A stretch of DNA of 64,000 nt from Streptomyces jumonjinensis. Its GTDB lineage: Bacteria; Actinomycetota; Actinomycetes; Streptomycetales; Streptomycetaceae. Below, piece by piece: positions 15,645-21,919 of this stretch. The stretch's first letter is position 1. Every line of letters starts with the position of its first letter. Both the position numbers and the translations under genes were made by a program. Under the pieces are notes generated by a model that saw only the letters and a program-made list of their open reading frames with translations, had not been told where the DNA came from and did no database searches. The stretch lies in the NCBI RefSeq assembly GCF_009600885.1, contig NZ_VCLA01000039.1, positions 1 through 64,000 on the forward strand, given 5' to 3'.

Positions 15645-18494
15645 ATGCGACGACGCACCGGAAGACCCCGACTCGTCACCGCCGCCGCGGCGTTCGCGCT
15701 CGCCGCCGGACTGCTGGCCCCCCTGCCGCAGGCCACGGCGGCCGGCCCGGCCGCACCCCCCACCGCACAGGCCGTCGACGGCGATCTCTGCCGCGGCCAG
15801 TGCTCCGACATCCTCCCGCCCGGCCAGAACGGCAACGCCACCCTCGCCGAGATCCTCGCCCACCAGCTCCTCGGCACCCGCCCCGGGCACAGCTCCGACC
15901 AGCTCAGCCGCTATGACTCCCTCGTCGGCGGCTACAGCGGCCTCACCGACGCCAGGATGTCGGAGTTCTTCAACGACGCCTCCTTCGGCGTCCCCGAGAA
16001 CCAGATCGAGTCCGTGATCAGCCCCCGCCCCGACGTCACCATCACCCGTGACAAGAAGACCGGCGTCCCGCACATCAAGGGCGCCACCCGCTACGGCACC
16101 GAGTTCGGCGCGGGCTACGCCGCGGGCCAGGACCGGCTGTGGATGATGGACCTCTTCCGGCACATAGGCCGCGGCGACCTCACCCCCTTCGCGGGCGGCG
16201 CACTCGCCAACCAGGGCCTTGAACAGCAGTTCTGGCCCCAGGCCCCGTACACCGAAGCCGACTACCAGGCGCAGATCGAGCACATCCGCACCACCGAGGG
16301 CGAGCGCGGCCGGCAGGCCATGGAGGACGCCCAGGCGTATATCGACGGCATCAACGCCTACCGCGTACAGTCCAAGAACGGACGGTACTTCCCCGGCGAG
16401 TACGTTCTCACCGGCCATATCGACTCCATTACCAACGCCGGTGAGATCAAACCCTTCACCCTCTCCGATCTGATCGCCATCGCCTCCGTCGTCGGCGGCC
16501 AGTTCGGCGGCGGCGGAGGCGGCGAGGTGCAGTCGGCGCTCTCCCTCCTCGCCGCCCAGCGGAAGTACGGAGTCGCCGAGGGCACCAGGGTCTGGGAGTC
16601 CTTCCGGCAGCGCGAGGACCCCGAGACCGTGCTCACCGTCCATGACGGCACCGCCTTCCCGTACGCGGGAAAGCCCGGCGACCCGCGCGGCGCCGCACTC
16701 CCCGACGCCGGATCGGTGACCCCCGAACAGCTCGTCCACGACCGTACCGGCTCCGCCGTCACCAAGGGCCCCCGGGCCGCGGCCAAGGACCCCGTACGCG
16801 CCCCCGCCCGCCTCGCGCCCGCCCAGGGCATGTACGACGACGGCGTGCTCGACCCCGCGGCGCTCAACCCCCGGCGGGGCATGTCCAACGCCCTGCTCGT
16901 CTCCGGGCAGCACACCGCCGGCGGCAGTCCGATCGCCGTCTTCGGCCCCCAGACCGGCTATTTCGCACCGCAGCTGATGATGCTCCAGGAGCTCCAGGGA
17001 CCCGGCATCTCCGCCCGTGGCGTCTCCTTCGCCGGGGTCGGCATGTACGTCCAGATGGGCCGGGGCAAGGACTACGCCTGGTCCGCCACCTCCGCCCTCC
17101 AGGACATGACCGACACATACGCCGTCGAACTCTGCGCCCCCGACGGCTCCGACCCGGCCAAGGACGCCGTCCACTACCGCTACCGGGGCGAGTGCGTCCC
17201 CATGGAGAAGATGGAGCGCCGCAACGCCTGGCGGCCCTCGGTCGCCGACTCCACGGCCGCCGGCTCCTACCGGATGCAGGTCTGGCGCACCCGTTACGGC
17301 ATGGTCACCCATCGCGCCACGGTCGGCGGCAAGCCCGTCGCCTACACCTCCCTCCGCACCACCTACCGGCACGAAGCCGACTCGATCATCGGCTTCCAGA
17401 TGCTGAACGACCCCTCGTACGTCACCGACGCCCGCTCCTTCCAGCAGGCCGCCCACAAGATCGGCTACGCCTTCAACTGGTTCTACGCCGACTCCCGCAC
17501 CGCCGCCTACTTCAACAGCGGCGACAATCCGGTACGGGCGGCGAACGTGGACCCGGCGCTGCCGGTCAGAGCCGAGCAGCAGTACGAGTGGCAGGACTTC
17601 GACCCGGCCGCCAACACCGCCGCGTACACCCCCTTCGCCGAACACCCGAACTCCATCGGCCAGGACTACTACATCTCCTGGAACAACCGGCAGGCCGAGG
17701 GGTACGCGGCGGCCGGCTTCGGATTCGGGGCCGTGCACCGGGGCGATCTCCTGGACGACCGGGTGGCCGCACTCGTCGCCGCCGGCGGGGTCACCCGCGC
17801 CTCGCTCACCCGGGCGATGGCCGAGGCGGCCGTCACCGACCTCAGAGGCGAGCAGCTGCTGCCCGAACTCCTCGCCGTACTGCGCTCCCAGCCCCTCACC
17901 GACCCCCAGCTGAGCACGGCGGTCCAGCGGCTGGAGGAGTGGCGGGCGGCGGGATCGCAGCGCAAGGAGACCTCGCCCGGCTCCCGCCGCTACACCCATC
18001 CCGACGCGGTACGGCTGATGGACGCCTGGTGGCCGCTGCTGGTGGCGGCCGAGTTCAAGCCGGGCCTCGGCGACGAGCTGTACGCGGCTTTCGCCGCCAA
18101 CCTCGCCGTCGACGAGTCGCCCTCCGCCGCGCACGGCCCGACCGGGGCCCATGGGGGTTCCGCCTTCCAGTTCGGCTGGTGGGGCTTTGTCGACAAGGAT
18201 CTGCGTCAGGTGCTCGGACGGGAGGTACAGGGCCCGCTGGCCAGGACGTACTGCGGCGACGGCGCGCTGACCGCCTGCCGGGACGCCCTGCTCGCCACGT
18301 TGAAGCAGGCGGCGGCCAGGACCCCGGGCCAGGTCTACCCCGGTGACGCGGAGTGCGCCGCGGGACAGCAGTGGTGCGCCGACGCGATCATCCACCGCGC
18401 GCTGGGCGGGATCACCCACCCGGCGGTCCACTGGCAGAACCGGCCGACGTATCAGCAGGTCGTCGAATTCCCCTCGCACCGCGCGGCCCCCTAG
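15645..18494 (+). CDS. Secreted penicillin-acylase-family (Ntn-hydrolase) amidase
   Basis: 949-residue precursor. Sec signal peptide (RRRTGRPRLVTAAAAFALAAGLLAPLPQATA) up to about residue 33. The penicillin amidase fold should self-cleave before the N-terminal nucleophile Ser414, in PRRGMSNALLVSGQHTAGGSP, to give alpha and beta chains. RDKKTGVPHIKGATRYGTEFGAGYAAGQDRLWMMD is the typical alpha-chain block. It would hydrolyse amide bonds of N-acyl substrates outside the cell; relatives include acyl-homoserine-lactone and cyclic-lipopeptide acylases. ATG 15645 follows CGAGGAG. It ends 164 bases before the peptide locus, but a functional link is unproven. Confidence 0.92.
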   Translation: MRRRTGRPRLVTAAAAFALAAGLLAPLPQATAAGPAAPPTAQAVDGDLCRGQCSDILPPGQNGNATLAEILAHQLLGTRPGHSSDQLSRYDSLVGGYSGLTDARMSEFFNDASFGVPENQIESVISPRPDVTITRDKKTGVPHIKGATRYGTEFGAGYAAGQDRLWMMDLFRHIGRGDLTPFAGGALANQGLEQQFWPQAPYTEADYQAQIEHIRTTEGERGRQAMEDAQAYIDGINAYRVQSKNGRYFPGEYVLTGHIDSITNAGEIKPFTLSDLIAIASVVGGQFGGGGGGEVQSALSLLAAQRKYGVAEGTRVWESFRQREDPETVLTVHDGTAFPYAGKPGDPRGAALPDAGSVTPEQLVHDRTGSAVTKGPRAAAKDPVRAPARLAPAQGMYDDGVLDPAALNPRRGMSNALLVSGQHTAGGSPIAVFGPQTGYFAPQLMMLQELQGPGISARGVSFAGVGMYVQMGRGKDYAWSATSALQDMTDTYAVELCAPDGSDPAKDAVHYRYRGECVPMEKMERRNAWRPSVADSTAAGSYRMQVWRTRYGMVTHRATVGGKPVAYTSLRTTYRHEADSIIGFQMLNDPSYVTDARSFQQAAHKIGYAFNWFYADSRTAAYFNSGDNPVRAANVDPALPVRAEQQYEWQDFDPAANTAAYTPFAEHPNSIGQDYYISWNNRQAEGYAAAGFGFGAVHRGDLLDDRVAALVAAGGVTRASLTRAMAEAAVTDLRGEQLLPELLAVLRSQPLTDPQLSTAVQRLEEWRAAGSQRKETSPGSRRYTHPDAVRLMDAWWPLLVAAEFKPGLGDELYAAFAANLAVDESPSAAHGPTGAHGGSAFQFGWWGFVDKDLRQVLGREVQGPLARTYCGDGALTACRDALLATLKQAAARTPGQVYPGDAECAAGQQWCADAIIHRALGGITHPAVHWQNRPTYQQVVEFPSHRAAP

Positions 18495-18658
18495 CCGGGG
18501 GTCGTTCCCGCTGTCCCCCGGTCCGGTCCGGTCTCCGGGAATGCGGTGGGGACCGGACCGGGGGAGGATGAGAAGAGGTGGGGGCACCGGATGTGAGAAG
18601 GATGGTTGAGGGCGCAACGAGCAAGCGGGGCAAGCGAACTGACGGCCCCCGGCACCGG

Positions 18659-18823
18659 GTGAGGATTCCCGGGTTCGCCCGGGAAGGCGCCGAGGTGGGA
18701 CTGGGCGACGCCGTCGCCCGGGTGACCACGGCGGTGGGCATCCGCCCCTGTGGCGGCTGTGGCCGCAGGGCCGAGGCCCTGAACCGCTGGCTGGTGGTCG
18801 GCGGCCGTCGGGCCCCCCGCTGA
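18659..18823 (+). CDS. Small CGGC-motif peptide with RIPGFA N-terminus
   Basis: 54 residues if started at GTG 18659. That start was chosen because it yields the same M-R-I-P-G-F-A N-terminus as the two peptides at 20020 and 20447. Upstream in-frame starts (18578, 18593, 18602) would give up to 81 residues, and the SD before 18659 is weak. The rest reads VGLGDAVARVTTAVGIRPCGGC (Cys31, Cys34), then RRAEALNRW. I recall similar GIxPCGGCxxRxxxLN proteins but know no function. It is the first gene of the PatA/PatG-like locus. Confidence 0.6.
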   Translation: MRIPGFAREGAEVGLGDAVARVTTAVGIRPCGGCGRRAEALNRWLVVGGRRAPR

Positions 18824-18845
18824 GCCTCCGTCACCGTACTCGGGC

Positions 18846-18938
18846 GTACGGACACGGTGCATCCGGGTACACCGACACGGTGCGCCCGGGTGTACGGATG
18901 GATCGCACGCCCGGGTGCACGGAGAGAGCGCACTCCGG
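18846..18938. repeat. Four imperfect direct repeats of 21-25 bp upstream of the PatG-like gene
   Basis: Back-to-back units start GTAC/GTGTAC/GTGCAC and end with CCGG (18846, 18867, 18890, 18915), sharing a central ACACGGTGC- or GATCGCACG-like core. They fill most of the 200 bases between the small peptide gene and the PatG-like gene. They could be regulator-binding repeats or slippage; degeneracy and lack of spacers exclude CRISPR. Confidence 0.6.
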
Positions 18939-18965
18939 CACGGGAAGCACGATCGCGACACGAAC

Positions 18966-18995
18966 CGGGAACGGCCGGGGCATGCACCGTTCCGG
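18966..18995. promoter_or_regulatory. Inverted repeat just before the PatG-like gene
   Basis: GGAACGG (18968-18974) and CCGTTCC (18987-18993) form a perfect 7-bp pair, extended by CCGG on both sides with one unpaired base. It lies 28 bases before the start codon, between the tandem repeats and the GAGGAG ribosome site. Confidence 0.45.
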
Positions 18996-19022
18996 CGCGA
19001 GCGCGTGTGCGAGGAGTGACCG

Positions 19023-19997
19023 ATGCAGTCCGAACCGATGGACCCCCCGATAGACCTCCCGGCGGACGACGAGGTACGCCCGCCACCCCCGGAAGCCGCC
19101 CCGGACGGGCCCGGCGCATCCCCCGAGACGCCCTCCGTCACCCAGGCGTGCTGCGGCTGCGGCTGCGGCGCCACCGGCGGCGCGGCCTCCGCGGGCGGCC
19201 ACGACGGAGCAGCGGCGGAGAGCGCCGGACCCGGCTATGTCTATGTCCTGGGACGGGTCCGCGCCGTGTTCCCCGACATCTCCGTACAGCGGGAATTCGG
19301 CCAGGTCGCGGGCGAGGCGAAACAGGCGGACGCCACCGACGCCGACGCCCTCTACCGGGTCCTGACCGACCCGGAGAACCGCTATATCGCCCGGCAGATG
19401 TGTTACGTCCTCTCCGTCCAGGGCGTCGACACCTATCTGCTGGAGCCCGCCGACCCCATGGAACTCCCCGAGCTGCTGGAGGCGCTGCGGCCGATCGCCG
19501 ATCAGCGCGACCTCGCCGTGATCGTCGGCTACCTCGGCCCGGTCGCACCCCCGGGCGCGTGCCAGGGACTCTCCGTCCCCGTGGTGCGCGTGGAGAAGAT
19601 CTGGGCCTTCGACAGCAAGGAGCTGATCCAGGCGATCGAACGGCCCGCCGGCGCCTCGCGCAAGGACTTCGAGAAGGCCGCCGGAGCCCTGCTCGACCGG
19701 ATGCTCCAGCTCAGCGACAACGCGGGCACCGGCCCCGCCGACCGGGCCCTCAACTACCTCACCGTACGGAACCAGGAGATCTACCAGAAGACCAACGAGG
19801 AGTACGGCGAGGGCTATGCCCTGTCCGCGGTGGAGGCAGTGCCGTCCCGGCTCAGCGGGGCGCAGACCGTCATCACGGCGATCTTCTCCTACACCCACCG
19901 CCAGACCAATGTCACGGAGAAATGGTCCGTCCGCGTCGGCGTCGACGGACTCTTCCCCTACCCCGTGACCCCGTTGCAGACGTACTACAACCGGTAA
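19023..19997 (+). CDS. Stand-alone PatG C-terminal-domain protein (cyanobactin-protease accessory type)
   Basis: 324 residues, ATG after GAGGAG with six-base spacing. A disordered acidic Pro-rich N-terminus (1-40) leads to a compact cysteine motif ACCGCGCG (Cys43, 44, 46, 48). The domain from ~70 to 324 matches the C-terminal domain of PatG as I remember it: YVYVLGRVRAVFPDISVQREF, ENRYIARQMCYVLSVQGVDTYLL, RALNYLTVRNQEIY, VEAVPSRLSG, IFSYTHRQTNVTEKW, FPYPVTPLQTYY. There is no subtilisin domain, so it cannot macrocyclise. The role of this domain in cyanobactin systems is itself unknown. It is followed 22 bases later by the first Cys-rich peptide. Confidence 0.85.
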   Translation: MQSEPMDPPIDLPADDEVRPPPPEAAPDGPGASPETPSVTQACCGCGCGATGGAASAGGHDGAAAESAGPGYVYVLGRVRAVFPDISVQREFGQVAGEAKQADATDADALYRVLTDPENRYIARQMCYVLSVQGVDTYLLEPADPMELPELLEALRPIADQRDLAVIVGYLGPVAPPGACQGLSVPVVRVEKIWAFDSKELIQAIERPAGASRKDFEKAAGALLDRMLQLSDNAGTGPADRALNYLTVRNQEIYQKTNEEYGEGYALSAVEAVPSRLSGAQTVITAIFSYTHRQTNVTEKWSVRVGVDGLFPYPVTPLQTYYNR

Positions 19998-20019
19998 TCG
20001 ATGAAAGAGGCGAACGGAC

Positions 20020-20208
20020 ATGCGTATTCCTGGATTCGCCGTCGACACGGCGGCCCCTGGGGTGAAGGCGGGTGACATGGTCCTTCCCCAGCAGTTCACT
20101 TGCGAGGAGGAACTGGGCCCGGTCTGCCGCAACCAGTGCAGAGGCTCCTACAACTTCAGCACCTGTGTGCGGAAGTGCCTGCACAGGCTCTGCGCCAACA
20201 AGTGGTGA
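20020..20208 (+). CDS. Cys-rich peptide, type I copy 1
   Basis: 62 residues; ATG with AAGAGG upstream. The N-terminus MRIPGFAVDTAA leads to GDMVLPQ and then a cysteine core C28-x7-C36-x3-C40-x8-C49-x3-C53-x4-C58. The same six-cysteine spacing recurs exactly in the peptide at 20447. There is no signal peptide. It lies between the PatG-like protein and a PatA-like protease with three sibling peptides. The layout suggests a leader/core precursor cut near LPQ, or a disulfide- or metal-stabilised helical hairpin. I do not recognise a named family. Confidence 0.8.
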   Translation: MRIPGFAVDTAAPGVKAGDMVLPQQFTCEEELGPVCRNQCRGSYNFSTCVRKCLHRLCANKW

Positions 20209-20214
20209 CCCTGG

Positions 20215-20403
20215 ATGGGTCTCCCCGGATTCGCCCGTACGCGGCCACCGCACGACTCGCCCGGCGACCGGCTGTTCCCCCAGCTGACGTCGTTCTGCGA
20301 GATGGAGTGCGGCGCCATCTGCGACTTCGAGTGCGAGCACTACCACGACCCGTCGCTGTGTCATCCCGACTGCTACCGCTCGTGCATGGACACCTGCCGA
20401 TAG
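20215..20403 (+). CDS. Cys-rich peptide, type II copy 1
   Basis: 62 residues, starting six bases after the previous stop with a weak SD, so probably translationally coupled. N-terminus MGLPGFARTRPP, then PGDRLFPQ. The core is two C-x3-C-x3-C-x3-C runs (28, 32, 36, 40 and 49, 53, 57, 61) separated by eight residues. Cysteines every four residues would line one face of each of two helices. It pairs with the 20689 peptide in sequence and spacing. Confidence 0.8.
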   Translation: MGLPGFARTRPPHDSPGDRLFPQLTSFCEMECGAICDFECEHYHDPSLCHPDCYRSCMDTCR

Positions 20404-20446
20404 CGGGAGGGCGGCCACCGGCGACCGAGAGATGAGGTGAGGAGGA

Positions 20447-20692
20447 ATGCGTATTCCTGGATTCGCCGTCGCCACGGCAGCCGCCGGCGGGCGGGGAACA
20501 GCGCCCGCCGGTCCGCCGCGCACGGCCGGGGCCGGATCCGACGGGCTCGTCCCCCAGGAGATCTTCTGCGAGAGCGTCGAAGGCCCGATCTGCCACGCCG
20601 GCTGCGAGGGCCTCGACAACTTCGACGACTGCTACGCGGGCTGCCTGGAGGACAGATGCCGGTACTGGGACTTGTGGGGAGGTTCGGGATGA
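20447..20692 (+). CDS. Cys-rich peptide, type I copy 2
   Basis: 81 residues with a strong GAGGAGGA ribosome site. The N-terminus MRIPGFAVATAA is nearly identical to the 20020 peptide at both protein and DNA level. A Gly/Ala/Pro-rich insertion of about 13 residues lengthens the leader, then GSDGLVPQ. The core C41-x7-C49-x3-C53-x8-C62-x3-C66-x4-C71 has exactly the spacing of the first copy. The tail is Trp/Gly rich. Its stop overlaps the next start (ATGA). Confidence 0.8.
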   Translation: MRIPGFAVATAAAGGRGTAPAGPPRTAGAGSDGLVPQEIFCESVEGPICHAGCEGLDNFDDCYAGCLEDRCRYWDLWGGSG

Positions 20693-20898
20693 CGCTCCCC
20701 GGATTCACCCCCGCCCGGCCCCCGTGCCCCGGTGACCGGCTGTTCCCGCAGATCGACACCCACTGCGACACCTTGTGCCTCAACGAGTGCGCGAATGTGT
20801 GCGAGGACCGGCCGCCCTGGGAAGCGGGCGACTGCCTCAACGTCTGCCAGGACCAGTGCCTGAACGACTGTGAGCCGCCCATGTATCTGATCGGCTAG
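20689..20898 (+). CDS. Cys-rich peptide, type II copy 2
   Basis: 69 residues; ATG overlaps the previous stop, with GGGGAGG upstream. N-terminus MTLPGFTPARPP, then PGDRLFPQ shared word for word with the 20215 peptide. The core is C26, 30, 34, 38 and C49, 53, 57, 61, again two C-x3-C-x3-C-x3-C runs, here ten residues apart; an extra Cys13 lies in the leader. The protease gene starts 13 bases after its stop. Confidence 0.8.
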   Translation: MTLPGFTPARPPCPGDRLFPQIDTHCDTLCLNECANVCEDRPPWEAGDCLNVCQDQCLNDCEPPMYLIG

Positions 20899-20911
20899 CA
20901 GGCGACCGGCC

Positions 20912-21814
20912 ATGCACCCCTTGCACACCTTGCATCCCTCGGCCCCCTTGGACCCCCTGGATCTGGTACGCCTCACCCCGCTCAGGACACGCACGGCCGG
21001 CCGGTCCTCCGTCGTCGTGGGGCTGATCGACGGCCGGGTCGCCCTGGACCACCCGGCTCTCACGGGCCGTCCGGTCCGGGAGCTGCGCCCCGCCGGGACG
21101 AGGGGCTGCCGCCGGGGCGATGTCTGCTGTGCGCACGGCACCTTCGTCGCGGGGATCCTCGCCGCGGCCACCGGCATCTGTCCGGGCTGCACCCTGCTGA
21201 CCCGGCCCCTCTTCACGGACCGCCCGGCGGACGGCGGCCCCGCGACCTGTCTGACCGGTGTACGCACCGGCGAACTCGCCGAGGCGATCACCGAGACCGT
21301 CGACGCGGGCGCGCACATCCTGAACCTCAGCATGGCGCAGCCCGCGCCCTCCGGCGTCCGGGACCACGCGCTGGAGGCGGCCCTCGACCATGCCGCGGAC
21401 CGGGGCGTGATCACGGTGGTCGCGGCCGGCAACCAGGGCCGGATGGGCTCCTCCGTGCTCACCGGCCACCCCTGGGTCATCCCGGTGATCGCCTACGACC
21501 GCGCCGGGCGGCCCATGCCCCAGTCCAACCTGGGGCGTTCCATCGGACGGAACGGAGTGGGCGCCCCCGGCGACCGGATCACCGGCCTGGGCCTCGACGG
21601 GGCCCCGCGGACCGTGAGCGGCACGAGCGCCGCCGCGCCCTTCGTCACGGGCGCGGCGGCGCTGCTCTGTTCGCTGTTCCCGGGCGCCTCACCCGCCGCC
21701 GTCCGGTACGCGCTGACCCATACCCCGGCCCGCCGCCCCTCGGTGACCCCGCCGCTGCTCCACGCGTGGGCGGCGTACACCGCGCTCCGGGACGGGGAAG
21801 TGGTCAGCGGGTGA
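20912..21814 (+). CDS. PatA-like subtilisin-family protease
   Basis: 300-residue S8 serine protease without signal peptide or propeptide, so cytoplasmic like cyanobactin PatA. The triad is Asp40 (GLIDGRVALDHP), His75 (CCAHGTFVAGIL) and Ser239 (SGTSAAAPFVTGAAALL), with oxyanion Asn174 (AAGNQG). The N-terminal LVRLTPLRTRTAGRSSVVVGLIDG and HILNLSMAQPAPSG segments resemble PatA/PatG proteases. Extra cysteines cluster near the His (66, 72, 73, 90, 93). It is the last gene of the peptide run and the obvious candidate to remove their leaders. Substrate specificity is inferred from context only. Confidence 0.88.
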   Translation: MHPLHTLHPSAPLDPLDLVRLTPLRTRTAGRSSVVVGLIDGRVALDHPALTGRPVRELRPAGTRGCRRGDVCCAHGTFVAGILAAATGICPGCTLLTRPLFTDRPADGGPATCLTGVRTGELAEAITETVDAGAHILNLSMAQPAPSGVRDHALEAALDHAADRGVITVVAAGNQGRMGSSVLTGHPWVIPVIAYDRAGRPMPQSNLGRSIGRNGVGAPGDRITGLGLDGAPRTVSGTSAAAPFVTGAAALLCSLFPGASPAAVRYALTHTPARRPSVTPPLLHAWAAYTALRDGEVVSG

Positions 21815-21919
21815 TACGGACGCGGCCCGGCTGGTCTCCGGCGCTCCCGCCGGGGTGCCGGAGGCACCGCTGCCGCCATCGCTGCCCATCGCACCATCAG
21901 CCCCTGCGGCCACGCCCGC

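Noticed and set aside
15582..18617. Open frame of about 1,000 codons on the minus strand opposite the acylase
   Set aside because: It mirrors the acylase frame in GC-rich DNA. Its composition (Gly, Val, Glu, Asp, Arg) is that of an antisense shadow, and it has no recognisable domain.
18846..18938. Possible CRISPR array
   Set aside because: Units are adjacent without spacers, degenerate and only four. No cas genes are in the window.
19023..19997. PatG macrocyclase
   Set aside because: Only the C-terminal PatG domain is present. There is no catalytic triad, so head-to-tail macrocyclisation by this protein is not supported.
20437..20688. Longer version of the fourth Cys-rich peptide starting upstream at 20437
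   Set aside because: The extra 84 codons overlap the third peptide in another frame and are Arg-rich. ATG 20689 has GGGGAGG, an ATGA overlap and the PGF leader.
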